From contig BOKO01000001.1 of NCBI GenBank assembly GCA_016861025.1, positions 488,001-552,000 of the forward strand: a stretch of DNA of 64,000 bases. The letters are read 5' to 3'. This DNA comes from Chloroflexota bacterium. GTDB taxonomy: Bacteria > Chloroflexota > Anaerolineae > Caldilineales > Caldilineaceae. Numbering within the stretch: the stretch's first letter is position 1; the number at the start of each line of letters is the position of its first letter. The translations under genes and the position numbers were made by a program. Below the pieces are notes generated by a model, which had not been told where the DNA came from, made no database searches, and was given only the letters and a program-made list of their open reading frames with translations. Of this stretch, positions 8,810 to 19,634 are shown piece by piece.

Positions 8810-9670
8810 ATGCCTGCTGCTGGAGATTTGGAAGGCCGCATTGCCGAGGCTTTCGACCAACTCAGCCCCAAGCAACAGACCCTGGCTCGTCTGATCCTGG
8901 ATAATCGCTATTTCGCGTCCTTTGCATCGGCGGCCGAGATTGGCGAGAAGGTGGATGCCAGTGCGGCTACGGTTATACGGCTTTGCCAGGCGCTCGGCTA
9001 CCAGGGGTTGCCAGACCTTCAAGAGGCAATTCGCACGGAGCTGCCCAGCTATTTGACGGCGGTGGAACGTTTGGAGCGTCGGCTGACGGTGATGCCGGCG
9101 AATGGCGAGATTCCTCAACGCACATTTGCCGTAGATGCACAGAATTTATCGCGCACAGCCAATGCCCTAATCGAAACGAACTACGCGGCTGTGATCGAAC
9201 TGCTGCTGACCGCACGCAAGATCGCCGTTGTGGCAGCCGGCGTTGCCGCAGCGCCAGCGCTCTTTCTCGCCTATTCTCTTCAGGTCGTTGGGCTGGAGGC
9301 GCATGCACTGCTGGATGGAGATGTTGCCTTGGGGGTGAACATCGCTCATCTTGGTGAAGGCGATGTGGTGGTGGGCATCAGCGTCTGGCGCTACATCCGT
9401 TCGACCGTAGATGCCGTCCTCAGTGCAAAAGCGAATGGCGCCCACACTGTCGCCATCACCGACAGCGTCGTGTCGCCATTGGCGCGTGCGGCGGACTATG
9501 CCTTCGAGGTGGCTACTGACGGTGTAGCCCACAGCCTTTCCGTTACCGCGATGATGACATTAATCAACGCGCTGGTGGCTGGCGTCTCGCTGAAGGATCC
9601 GCATCGCACCAGCCAGGCGCTGCAGCGAGTCGATCAGCATTTCTTATCACGTAGTTTGCTTATCACATGA
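8810..9670 (+). CDS. RpiR/MurR-family regulator (HTH plus SIS domain)
   Basis: The 286-residue protein has an N-terminal HTH_6 domain (IAEAFDQLSPKQQTLARLIL, then ASAAEIGEKVDASAATVIRL and LGYQGLPDLQEAI) and a C-terminal SIS domain (about 125-260: KIAVVAAGVAAAPALFLAYS, EGDVVVGISVW, AITDSVVSPLARAADYAF). Such proteins sense phosphorylated sugars or related metabolites. ATG 8810 is chosen because the longer TTG frame at 8744 begins inside the promoter; no clear Shine-Dalgarno sequence is seen. Its stop overlaps the next start (ATGA at 9667), so it is translationally coupled to the dehydrogenase gene and probably controls the whole operon. Confidence 0.88.
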   Translation: MPAAGDLEGRIAEAFDQLSPKQQTLARLILDNRYFASFASAAEIGEKVDASAATVIRLCQALGYQGLPDLQEAIRTELPSYLTAVERLERRLTVMPANGEIPQRTFAVDAQNLSRTANALIETNYAAVIELLLTARKIAVVAAGVAAAPALFLAYSLQVVGLEAHALLDGDVALGVNIAHLGEGDVVVGISVWRYIRSTVDAVLSAKANGAHTVAITDSVVSPLARAADYAFEVATDGVAHSLSVTAMMTLINALVAGVSLKDPHRTSQALQRVDQHFLSRSLLIT

Positions 9671-10878
9671 AAGTCACCATCTGTGGCGCCGGCAACGCAG
9701 CACAGACGTTGATCGCTTTGCTCGCCGCCGATCACACAGCAATCGTGACGGTCTATGCGCCGCTGGCCGATGAAGCGGAACGGCTGCGCCAGGCCATGCA
9801 GCCAGATGGCGTCTGTGCAATGTTTCCGGATGGCAGCCGCTTTTGCGGGCATGCCGCAACGGTCACCGCCGACGCGCAGGAAGCTGGTGAAGGCGTCGAA
9901 CTGGTTTTGTTGGCATTGCCTGCCTTTGCCCATGAAACCGTGTTGCGAACGCTGGCGCCGCACCTGCCTGAGAGGGCATGGATTGCTGCGCTGCCAGCGC
10001 GCGGCGGCTTTGATCTGCTGGCCCAGGAAGTTCTGGGTGGGAGAGGCCAGCCAGGTATGGCGGCGAGTCATGTGATCTGTGGGCTGCAGACGCTGCCCTG
10101 GGCCTGCCGCATTCGCAAGTGGGGCGTCGTCGTCGATGTGTTGGGCGCCAAGCGCGCTGTTGATATTGCTGTTTGGCCCGCGCCGTATGCCGAAGAAGCC
10201 GCCGCCAGATTGTCCACGTTGATCCATGCGCCACTGACGCCGATCGATAATTTTCTGGCATTGACGCTCGCCAACACTGGGCAGATCATCCATCCGGGCA
10301 TCATGTATGGGCTTTTTCATCGGTGGAACGGTGCGTTGTTTTCGGCCAATGAGGTTCCACTCTTTTATGGCGGCGTTGACGGCGAGACTGCTGAAGTGCT
10401 GGCAGCGATGAGCGCAGAGGTGCTTGCGGTGCGCGACGCTGTTGCCCAGGAGGCGCCTCATCTCGATCTGTCCAGCGTGGTCGATGTGCAAACCTGGCTG
10501 CTGGACGCCTATGCAGAGCAGATTGAGGACAAACGCTCGCTGCAAGCGGCCTTCACCAGCAATCGCGCCTATGCCGGGTTGACTGCACCGGTGACTCAAG
10601 TGAGCGACGGTGCGTTCGCACCAGCTTTCACCAGCCGTTATCTGGCGGAAGATGTGCCGTACAGTCTGCTGGTCACCCGTGGCATTGCGGCGCTGGCTGG
10701 GGTGGAGACGCCGGTGATCGACCGGGTGATCTGCTGGGCGCAGAAAAAGCTTAACCGCCAATATCTGATCAGCGGGCGCGTTGCAGGACGAGACATTGCG
10801 GCGTCGCACGCACCGCAGCGGTTTGGCATCGACACACTGGCGCAACTGGCAGCGCGAAGCGGAGAGTGGATTTTGTGA
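9667..10878 (+). CDS. Octopine/nopaline (opine) dehydrogenase-family oxidoreductase
   Basis: The 403-residue protein begins with a Rossmann motif, VTICGAGNAAQTL, and carries the opine dehydrogenase C-terminal domain: LANTGQIIHPG with the His expected in the active site, and EDVPYSLLVTRGIAALAGV-ETP near residue 335. Family enzymes reductively join, or oxidatively split, an amino acid and a 2-oxo acid using NAD(P)H. In an operon with an importer the splitting direction is more likely. It overlaps the regulator gene by 4 bases and is followed 67 bases later by the mutase fusion gene. The substrate is unknown. Confidence 0.82.
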   Translation: MKVTICGAGNAAQTLIALLAADHTAIVTVYAPLADEAERLRQAMQPDGVCAMFPDGSRFCGHAATVTADAQEAGEGVELVLLALPAFAHETVLRTLAPHLPERAWIAALPARGGFDLLAQEVLGGRGQPGMAASHVICGLQTLPWACRIRKWGVVVDVLGAKRAVDIAVWPAPYAEEAAARLSTLIHAPLTPIDNFLALTLANTGQIIHPGIMYGLFHRWNGALFSANEVPLFYGGVDGETAEVLAAMSAEVLAVRDAVAQEAPHLDLSSVVDVQTWLLDAYAEQIEDKRSLQAAFTSNRAYAGLTAPVTQVSDGAFAPAFTSRYLAEDVPYSLLVTRGIAALAGVETPVIDRVICWAQKKLNRQYLISGRVAGRDIAASHAPQRFGIDTLAQLAARSGEWIL

Positions 10879-10945
10879 GAACTGGAAAGAGGGGAGCGTG
10901 CTTCTTTCAAGCCCCCAAGCGCAGAACTGAAAGGTGAAGCGATCC

Positions 10946-13900
10946 ATGAGTGACACAACGAACAACGATGCAATGCGTACAGACATATCAAATCCCAGGC
11001 GGGCGGCGCATTGGGAGCAGGAAGCGACGGGCGTCGGCAAACGCCGCGTCATGGTCGGAGCAATTGGCAAGTGCGTCCACAATCTGGGCGTAGAAAACTT
11101 TGCCGACTGGATGCAGGATCGCGGCGAAGGATTTTTCCCCGTGAAACTGGGGCCGGCCGTGCCCATCGAGGAAGTGATCAACAAGGTGCGCGAGGCGCGG
11201 CCAGAAATTGTCGGCGTCTCGATGCGGTTGGGCGACCTGCACGTCGACAAGCTGATCAACGAATTTGTCGAGAAGGCGACCCTTCACGGGCTGCATCCGC
11301 GCGAGAGCGGCATTCGCTACGCCTTCAGTGGGCTGCGCCCTGCCGCCAACCTTGTGCGCGCCATGACCGGGCTGCCGTTGGAGGAGGATCGCTTCAGCCG
11401 AGAAGAAGAGCGTCACTTTGACCTGGACGATATTCGCGCCGAGTTTGCCGACAAGCCACATTTTCAGGGGTTTTTCGAGTTGGTGGCCGACGATTATATC
11501 TCGATGGAAGAGTTGGAGCGCTTCGCCGCCGGTCATGTCGAGACGGTGGCGACAGTTGCGGCGCCCTGGTCAGATCGCCTGGTCGAACGCATCCGCCAGG
11601 TGCGTGAACGGGAGAACCGGCCGATCATCCGCGCTCACATCGGTATTGCCGCCGCCACGATCGAGCCGACTGTAAAGGCCATCGAAAAGCTGGCTGACGC
11701 TGGCGCTTTCGAGGTAGTCTCGCTGGCGCCTGATCAGACCTCGCAGGAGCTGTTGGCGAAGTTCATACGCGGGGAGGAAGACCCATCGAAATATCTGGCT
11801 GGTCAGGGCGGCGCGCCGATTCGCACCGTGGAGGACCTGCGTCGGCTCAAGGAGGCCAGCCAGCGCGGCAACTATCCGCTGACCCGCATTTACACCGGCA
11901 CCGACGAGCTGGTCGAGATGGCGCGGTACTTTGAAGAAAATCTCAACATGGCTTTCCCGGCCGTACCCATCTTTTTCTACAACCAGATCGACGGACGCGG
12001 ACCGATCTCCATCCGCGACAGTTTCGACGAACACTATCGCACGATTCGCTGGTGGGCGCAGCGCGGCAAGCCGGTGGAGATCAATGATCCGCACCAATGG
12101 GGGTTGCGCTATGCCTCTGACGATATGCAAGTGGCCGATCACGTGCTTGTTGCTGTGATTGCACTCAAGCTAGGCGTCAAGAACTATGTGATGCAACAGA
12201 TGTTTGAGCTGCCGCCAGCGATCAGCGCTCTTGACGATCTGGCGAAGATGAAGGGCGCCTACGAGTTGATCGAGCCGTTGACCCAGCACTTCGATTTTAA
12301 CGTGATCAAGCAGACGCGCAGTGGCCTGCCCAGCTTTCCACCCAACTTGAATCAGGCAAAGGGACATCTCGCCTTCGGCATCTACACACAGCTCTACATG
12401 GAGCCGGACATTCTGCATGTCGTCACCCATTCTGAAGCGCACCACGAAGCCAGCGCCGACGACATCATAGAATCGTGTGAGATCGTCAAGCAGGTCTGCT
12501 GGGATTTTGCCAAGGGCGGCGTACCTAACATCTGGTCCGACCCGAAATTGGCGGCGCGCAAGCTCGAATTGCAGCAAGGCGCCATGTACAACCTTCTTCA
12601 TCTGGCGATCCTCGGCGGTTACACCGGGCCGGTCAACTGGGAGAACTTCTGGGACTATGCCCAGGCGCCGCAGGACGACGACGAAGGGCGCAACTTTGCC
12701 TCGCTTCTGCTCAGCCTGGTGGACGAGGCAAACTATCCTAGCGGCGATTGCGGGTTGATCAGCCCCGACACGCTCGATCTGGCGCTGCAGATCGGTCTTT
12801 TCCAGGGGCCACATATCACTGTGGTGGATCGCCGCTATGAACTGGCCGGCGCCTGCCGCACCCACGTGGTCGATGGTCACTGCCGTTGCTACGAGTGGAA
12901 TCGCATCCCGGTCTCCAGCGAGTTTGAGCGCGTTGACCTGGTGCGCCGACACTTTCCCTGGTACTTTGACCGCACCATCAGCCGCACCGACGACGCGCAG
13001 GAGCATTTTAGCGGCGACGCTGAGGACGAAGGCTTCGACGAGGCGGCGGTGGAGCGCTACCGCAAACTGGTCGGCGTCACCGGCACGATCAGCGACCGCG
13101 TGCTTGTCGTGGATTTTGGCAGCACCTACACCAAGATTGGCGTTTTCGACCCGGCCGACGAAAGCTTTACGCTGCGCTATGTGCCAACCACAGTCGATGA
13201 CATTCGCATCGGACTGGCGAACGGCATGGGCGTGCTGGAAGCCTGCCAGGTCGGCGGCGCCGGCGCCTATGATTGGACGCCGCTGAAACGTGCGATGGAG
13301 CGCTTTGCGGTGCGCCTTCCCTGCTCCAGCGCCAAGGGCGGACTCAAGGTGGTGACAGTGGCGCTCAGCAAACAGGAGAGCGGCTTCGCCGCCGATCTGG
13401 CTGCACTGACCGCCGGCGCCAAGCTGGTCGGCTCCTATGACAGCCGTCTGTCACCCGAACAGGCGCGCGCAATCTTTGTCCACGACCAACCGGAGATCGT
13501 GCTGATTGCTGGCGGCACAGACAACGGCGGCGACAGCGAAACACAGCTGCACAATGCGCGCTTGCTGGCGGAAAATGCCAAATACGCCACCTATTCCGAT
13601 TACGGCGTTCCCTTCATCTACGCGGGCAACCAGGACATCCGCGCGCAGGTCGAGCGCATCTTCCAGGACAACGGCGTCGACTTCCGCATTTCGCCCAATG
13701 TCATGCCGGAGATCAACGAATTTCACATCGAGACGGTCAACGAGGCGATCCGCGAACTCTTCCAGACGGTGATCATCCGCGGCAAGGGCTTCGACGTGGT
13801 GGAAGAGTATATGGACGCCCCTTTCATCCCCACGCCGCGCGCCTGCTTCCGTGGGATTCAGCTGCTCGCCCACGGCTACGGCAGCGAGGAGGGGCTGGGC

Positions 13901-14704
13901 AACATTCTCGCCCTCGACATCGGCGGCGCCACCACCGATTTCTACTCGATGGTGCGCGAGAACCCGCTCTATCTCTATCCCGGCGACGACCGCAAGAAAA
14001 AAGTGAAACGCACCATTCTCAAAACGCCCAATGTGCCGCTGGCGTATCGCCGCGTCGAGGGCAAATATGGTCTCAGCTATAACGCTGAAAACCTGAAAGA
14101 ATTGCGCCAGTTCATCAACGGTTCGCTGCGCGCCCGGCTGTCCGACTTCCTGGCGGCGCGTTTCCCCACCTACCGGCCCGGCGCCGACCAACTGGGGCAG
14201 TTCACCTACTGGGACGACCGGCTGGAAGTCAACCTCGACCGCTATCTGAGCTGGATCAGCGCCAACCCTCACAACAACGCCGTCGGCCAGGTGGAGAACG
14301 CGGCGCGTTCCTATCTCGCCCGCGAGATCATGGCGGTGGCGACGGCCAAACACGTGGGCCGCGTCGACGAAACTGACACCTACTTCCTGCAATACGGCGT
14401 CAATTTCTACAACCAGCCGACCACCGTCCTGCTCATCGGCGGCACGATCTATCACAAGTGCCGCGACAAAGACGCCGGTTATCTGGAAGACCTGGAACTG
14501 ATCGCCAGCGGTGTGCTCTATAACCCTGAAGAACCACACGTGTTGCGGCCAAACGGCAAGGTGCTGCTCGACGCCAGCTACCTGGTCAGCATTCTTGGCG
14601 GCCTCTATGGGCGACTTGAACCGGAGCGCGCCCTGCGGGTCATGAAGCGTGAGTTGCGCCCGTTGGGCGTCGCCGTATCCGACGCCCAGTTGCAAACGGC
14701 ATAA
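10946..14704 (+). CDS. B12-dependent mutase-like protein fused to a GlmL/MutL-like domain
   Basis: The 1252-residue protein has three parts. Residues about 33-140 resemble a cobalamin-binding domain: VMVGAIGKCVHNLGVENFAD, with His45 and Gly48 of the DxHxxG motif but Cys43 where Asp is usual. Residues about 190-600 resemble the TIM-barrel catalytic part of glutamate mutase E or the aminomutases (FFYNQIDGRGPISIRDS, NDPHQWGLRYASDDMQVADH). From about residue 715 the chain matches the GlmL/MutL family, an ASKHA ATPase linked to reactivation of such mutases (VVDFGSTYTKIGVFD, LIAGGTDNGGDSE, VMPEINEFHIETVNEAI, LDIGGATTDFYSM). ATG 10946 is preferred, with AAGGTGA 8 bases upstream. A carbon-skeleton or amino-group rearrangement is predicted; the substrate is unknown. 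Confidence 0.78.
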   Translation: MSDTTNNDAMRTDISNPRRAAHWEQEATGVGKRRVMVGAIGKCVHNLGVENFADWMQDRGEGFFPVKLGPAVPIEEVINKVREARPEIVGVSMRLGDLHVDKLINEFVEKATLHGLHPRESGIRYAFSGLRPAANLVRAMTGLPLEEDRFSREEERHFDLDDIRAEFADKPHFQGFFELVADDYISMEELERFAAGHVETVATVAAPWSDRLVERIRQVRERENRPIIRAHIGIAAATIEPTVKAIEKLADAGAFEVVSLAPDQTSQELLAKFIRGEEDPSKYLAGQGGAPIRTVEDLRRLKEASQRGNYPLTRIYTGTDELVEMARYFEENLNMAFPAVPIFFYNQIDGRGPISIRDSFDEHYRTIRWWAQRGKPVEINDPHQWGLRYASDDMQVADHVLVAVIALKLGVKNYVMQQMFELPPAISALDDLAKMKGAYELIEPLTQHFDFNVIKQTRSGLPSFPPNLNQAKGHLAFGIYTQLYMEPDILHVVTHSEAHHEASADDIIESCEIVKQVCWDFAKGGVPNIWSDPKLAARKLELQQGAMYNLLHLAILGGYTGPVNWENFWDYAQAPQDDDEGRNFASLLLSLVDEANYPSGDCGLISPDTLDLALQIGLFQGPHITVVDRRYELAGACRTHVVDGHCRCYEWNRIPVSSEFERVDLVRRHFPWYFDRTISRTDDAQEHFSGDAEDEGFDEAAVERYRKLVGVTGTISDRVLVVDFGSTYTKIGVFDPADESFTLRYVPTTVDDIRIGLANGMGVLEACQVGGAGAYDWTPLKRAMERFAVRLPCSSAKGGLKVVTVALSKQESGFAADLAALTAGAKLVGSYDSRLSPEQARAIFVHDQPEIVLIAGGTDNGGDSETQLHNARLLAENAKYATYSDYGVPFIYAGNQDIRAQVERIFQDNGVDFRISPNVMPEINEFHIETVNEAIRELFQTVIIRGKGFDVVEEYMDAPFIPTPRACFRGIQLLAHGYGSEEGLGNILALDIGGATTDFYSMVRENPLYLYPGDDRKKKVKRTILKTPNVPLAYRRVEGKYGLSYNAENLKELRQFINGSLRARLSDFLAARFPTYRPGADQLGQFTYWDDRLEVNLDRYLSWISANPHNNAVGQVENAARSYLAREIMAVATAKHVGRVDETDTYFLQYGVNFYNQPTTVLLIGGTIYHKCRDKDAGYLEDLELIASGVLYNPEEPHVLRPNGKVLLDASYLVSILGGLYGRLEPERALRVMKRELRPLGVAVSDAQLQTA

Positions 14705-14733
14705 TATAGTATAGATTCAACAGGAGGGGGAGT

Positions 14734-16386
<1,653 letters not shown>

Positions 16387-16395
16387 TTAGTTCAT

Positions 16396-16441
16396 TCTCT
16401 GCCAGTACGGACATGATATATCACATCCGTACTGGCAGAGA
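16396..16441 (+). repeat. Long perfect hairpin after the binding-protein gene
   Basis: 16-bp perfect arms (16396-16411 and 16426-16441; core GCCAGTACGGA) enclose a 14-base loop, with no T tract. The position between binding protein and permease suggests mRNA 3'-end protection or partial termination, raising binding-protein levels above permease levels. Confidence 0.75.
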
Positions 16442-16456
16442 TAAGGGCAACCACGA

Positions 16457-17467
16457 ATGCGTCTCGTCAAGATCACCGAACGACTACTTGCCGCGATTCC
16501 GCTGATGTTGGGGGTGGCGATCATCGTCTTTCTCTTCATGCGCATGACGCCGGGCGATCCCGTCGACATCATGATGGGGCAGAGCGGCGCAGTGACGGCA
16601 GGCGAGATCGAGCGGCTGCGCAGCGAATTCAACCTGGACAAACCGCTGCACGAACAACTGCTGCTCTTTCTTGGTGGCGTGGCGCGCGGTGATCTGGGCA
16701 ATTCCTTCCAGCGCCAGCAGCCGGTCACCAGGCTCATCGCCGAACGGCTGCCCGCCACGATCGAGCTGGCGCTGGGTGCGTTGATCTTTGGGTTGCTGGT
16801 GGCCTTTCCGATCGGCGTCATCTCGGCGGTGAAGCAGAATTCCGCTATCGACCGGCTGAGCATGGCCGGCGCGTTTCTGGGCATCTCCATGCCTTCCTTC
16901 TGGCTCGGCATTCTGTTGATCATGCTCTTCTCGGTCAACCTCAAGTGGCTGCCGGTGCAAGGGCGCATCGGCTCTGATATTCAGTTGCAGGTCGTGACCG
17001 GCTTCTATACGATCGACAGCATCCTCACCGGCAACTGGCCGGCGTTTATCAGCTCGCTGCGCCATCTGATTCTGCCCTCGATCACGTTGGGCGCGGCGGT
17101 GGCGGCGATTATCGCACGTGTGCTGCGGTCGAGCTTGCTGGAGATTCTGCGCTCCGATTACGTGAAGCTGGCGCGCGCCAAAGGCGCCAGCGAGACGCGC
17201 ACAGTCATGAAACACGCGCTGCGCAACGCCATGATCCCTACAGTCACAGTCTTAGGGCTGCAAGTTGGCGTGCTTCTCGGCGGCAATATGATCGTAGAGG
17301 CAGTCTTTGGCTGGCCGGGACTGGGACGGCTGGTTGTAGATGCGATCTTCAACCGTGACTTTCCGCTGGTGCAAGGGGCGGTGATGGTCTATGCGCTCAC
17401 TTTCATTCTTGCCAATCTGATTGTGGATGTGTTGTACACCTATCTGAATCCTAAGATCGAGATGTGA
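16457..17467 (+). CDS. ABC transporter permease, DppB/OppB type
   Basis: The 336-residue membrane protein has the DppB N-terminus (LLAAIPLMLGVAIIVFLFMR, then MTPGDPVDIMMGQ) and the EAA loop YVKLARAKGASETRTVMKHALRNAMIP near residue 240, which contacts the ATPases. Several membrane segments are visible. It forms the membrane channel with the next gene's product. Confidence 0.92.
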   Translation: MRLVKITERLLAAIPLMLGVAIIVFLFMRMTPGDPVDIMMGQSGAVTAGEIERLRSEFNLDKPLHEQLLLFLGGVARGDLGNSFQRQQPVTRLIAERLPATIELALGALIFGLLVAFPIGVISAVKQNSAIDRLSMAGAFLGISMPSFWLGILLIMLFSVNLKWLPVQGRIGSDIQLQVVTGFYTIDSILTGNWPAFISSLRHLILPSITLGAAVAAIIARVLRSSLLEILRSDYVKLARAKGASETRTVMKHALRNAMIPTVTVLGLQVGVLLGGNMIVEAVFGWPGLGRLVVDAIFNRDFPLVQGAVMVYALTFILANLIVDVLYTYLNPKIEM

Positions 17468-17487
17468 AAGAGGAAAGTGTTGGTTGC

Positions 17488-17527
17488 AGGTTTTAGCGGA
17501 TGCGGTGTATTTCCGCAGACAAAACCT
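17488..17527 (+). repeat. Imperfect hairpin between the permease genes
   Basis: Outer arms AGGTTTT/AAAACCT and inner arms GCGGA/TCCGC lie in the 80-base gap. It has no T tract and is probably an RNA-level element of the transporter operon. Confidence 0.45.
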
Positions 17528-17547
17528 CTATCGGCTGACTATTGACT

Positions 17548-18477
17548 ATGGCGACGACAACTGCACAAACGGACGCAACCTGGCGCTATACATGGGGCAT
17601 TCGCTGGCGGCTCTGGCGGCGCAACAGCGGAGAGTTCTGGCGCGATCTGAAGAAGCACCCTGCCGCCATCATCGGCGGCGTTGTGATTATTCTTTACGTG
17701 CTGGCCGCAATCTTCGCTCCGCAGATCACCTGGCACAACCCAGAGCTTGGCAACCTGCGCAACCGTCTGCTGCCGCCGGTCTGGATGGAGGGCGGTTCAT
17801 GGGATTTTCCGCTCGGCGCCGACGCACAGGGACGGGACATCTACACGCGCGTCGTCTATGGCGCGCGCGTCTCGCTGGCTGTCGGCGTCCTGGCTGTGGG
17901 CATTTCGGTGATCGTCGGTGTGGCGTTAGGCGCCCTCGCCGGCTATTCACGCGGGAGCGTCGACGACGTCATCTCGCGCTTCGCCGATCTGTTGATGGCT
18001 TTCCCCTTCCTGATCTTCGCCATCGGCATGATGGCTTTTCTAGGGCCGGGCTTCACCAATCTGATCCTGGCGCTCACTTTCAAGGGGTGGGTGGAATTTT
18101 TTCGGTTGGCGCGCGGGGAGATCATCAGCGAAAAAACACGCGAGTACGTGGAAGCTGCGCGCGTCACCGGTCGTAAGCACTGGCAGATCATCGTCCACGA
18201 AATGTTGCCCAACATCGTTCAGTCGATCTTCGTGCTGACGACGTTGCGTATGGGATTTATGATCGTCACCGAGGCGAGCCTGAGCTTTCTGGGGTTGGGC
18301 ATTCAACCGCCCACACCGGCCTGGGGCAGTATGGTCGCCGAAGGGCGCAACTATTTGCTCAACGCATGGTGGGTCTCGACCATGCCCGGCCTGGCTATCG
18401 TCGGACTGGTGCTGGCGATCAATGTCTTTGGCGAAGGACTGCGCGATATTCTGGATCCACGGCTGAAAATTGAATGA
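17548..18477 (+). CDS. ABC transporter permease, DppC/OppC type
   Basis: The 309-residue protein has the DppC pattern: a cytoplasmic N-terminus, one membrane segment (HPAAIIGGVVIILYVLAAIF), the periplasmic FPLGADAQGRDIYTRVVYGARVS motif and the EAA loop YVEAARVTGRKHWQIIVHEMLPN, ending DILDPRLK. ATG 17548 is chosen over TTG 17542. No strong ribosome-binding site is seen. Confidence 0.92.
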   Translation: MATTTAQTDATWRYTWGIRWRLWRRNSGEFWRDLKKHPAAIIGGVVIILYVLAAIFAPQITWHNPELGNLRNRLLPPVWMEGGSWDFPLGADAQGRDIYTRVVYGARVSLAVGVLAVGISVIVGVALGALAGYSRGSVDDVISRFADLLMAFPFLIFAIGMMAFLGPGFTNLILALTFKGWVEFFRLARGEIISEKTREYVEAARVTGRKHWQIIVHEMLPNIVQSIFVLTTLRMGFMIVTEASLSFLGLGIQPPTPAWGSMVAEGRNYLLNAWWVSTMPGLAIVGLVLAINVFGEGLRDILDPRLKIE

Positions 18478-18492
18478 AAGACTGGAGACTTA

Positions 18493-18520
18493 AGATTGGA
18501 GATCGAGCAATCTCCAATCT
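18493..18520 (+). repeat. GAGATTG-type inverted repeat between permease and ATPase genes
   Basis: AGATTGGAGA and TCTCCAATCT form a perfect 10-bp stem with an 8-base loop. It is made of the same units as the longer heptamer arrays at 27188 and 31967. Confidence 0.7.
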
Positions 18521-18545
18521 CAAGCCTCTCTCAAGGACTGATTCA

Positions 18546-19634
18546 ATGAAGTCGGACGCTTCACCGATTCTCGAATTACGTAATGTGACCACGCTCTTTC
18601 CAACGCGGCGCGGGGACGTGCGCGCCGTAGATGCAGTCAATCTGGCGCTCTATCCCGGCCAGATTCTGGGGTTGGTCGGCGAGTCGGGCTGTGGCAAAAG
18701 CACTGTTCTGCTTTCGATCCTGGGGCTGATTGCCAGCCCTGGTCGCATCGACGCCGGTGAGATTCTGTTTGATGGACGCGACCTGAGCAAACTGCCGACA
18801 AGCGAACTGCGCAAAATTCGCGGCAAAGAGATCGCAATGATCTTTCAGGATCCGCTCAGCACGCTCAATCCCGTCTTCACCGTTGGCGAGCAGATTCGTG
18901 AATCGCTGCGCCTTCACAACATGATCGGCGGGGGAAGACTTTGGCCCTTTGACCGCGCCCGCACTGCACGGGAAAAACAGCGCGTGCTCGAAGTGATGGC
19001 TGAAGTGGGTATTCCGGCTCCCGAAGCGCGTTACCGCGCCTATCCGCACCAATTCAGCGGCGGCATGCAGCAGCGCGCGCTGATCGCTATCGGTCTGGCT
19101 TGCAACCCAAAGGTGCTTCTAGCCGACGAACCGACCACGGCGCTGGATGTGACGATCCAGGCGCAGATCGTGGCGCTGATGCAGCGCATCAACCGCGAGC
19201 ATGGCACGGGCATCATCCTTGTGACCCACGACCTGGGGCTGGCAGCAGAATTCTGCGACCATATCGCCGTCATGTACGCCGGACGCATCGTGGAGATCGG
19301 GCGCACCGACGACGTCATTGAGCGCCCGCAACATCCGTACACCGAGGGTCTGCTGCGTTGCATCCCTGACATCGGAAGACGCCGCCCCATCGAGCCAATC
19401 ATGGGCAATGTGCCCGATCTGGCCGATCTGGGGCCAGGCTGCGCTTTTGCGCCGCGTTGTCCTGTTGCGCAACCGATCTGCACCCATAGCTTTTTCCGCC
19501 TGCAGCCGGTGTCGGGAGAAGAAAGCGACGCTGCAGCGCAGCGTAGCGGTGAAGTGCACATGGCGCGCTGCCTGCGCCTCACCAACTACATATTGCCTGA
19601 CGCCAGCGCACAGACAAACGGAGGGGTGCCGTGA
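18546..19634 (+). CDS. ABC transporter ATP-binding protein, DppD/OppD type
   Basis: The 362-residue ATPase has Walker A GESGCGKST (45-53), signature FSGGMQQRA, Walker B VLLADEPTTALD, the H-loop VTHDLGLAAEF, and the OppD/DppD C-terminal Cys cluster (CAFAPRCPVAQPICTHS). The frame is open from ATG 18474, but that extension only translates the repeat hairpin; AAGGA 8 bases before ATG 18546 supports the shorter start. Its stop overlaps the GTG of the next gene. Confidence 0.92.
   Translation: MKSDASPILELRNVTTLFPTRRGDVRAVDAVNLALYPGQILGLVGESGCGKSTVLLSILGLIASPGRIDAGEILFDGRDLSKLPTSELRKIRGKEIAMIFQDPLSTLNPVFTVGEQIRESLRLHNMIGGGRLWPFDRARTAREKQRVLEVMAEVGIPAPEARYRAYPHQFSGGMQQRALIAIGLACNPKVLLADEPTTALDVTIQAQIVALMQRINREHGTGIILVTHDLGLAAEFCDHIAVMYAGRIVEIGRTDDVIERPQHPYTEGLLRCIPDIGRRRPIEPIMGNVPDLADLGPGCAFAPRCPVAQPICTHSFFRLQPVSGEESDAAAQRSGEVHMARCLRLTNYILPDASAQTNGGVP

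Noticed and set aside
9634..11259. A 541-codon open frame on the minus strand, opposite the regulator, dehydrogenase and mutase genes
   Set aside because: Antisense frames stay open by chance in GC-rich genes. The translation shows no domain and is rich in Arg, Gln and His, while the plus strand holds clear family motifs.
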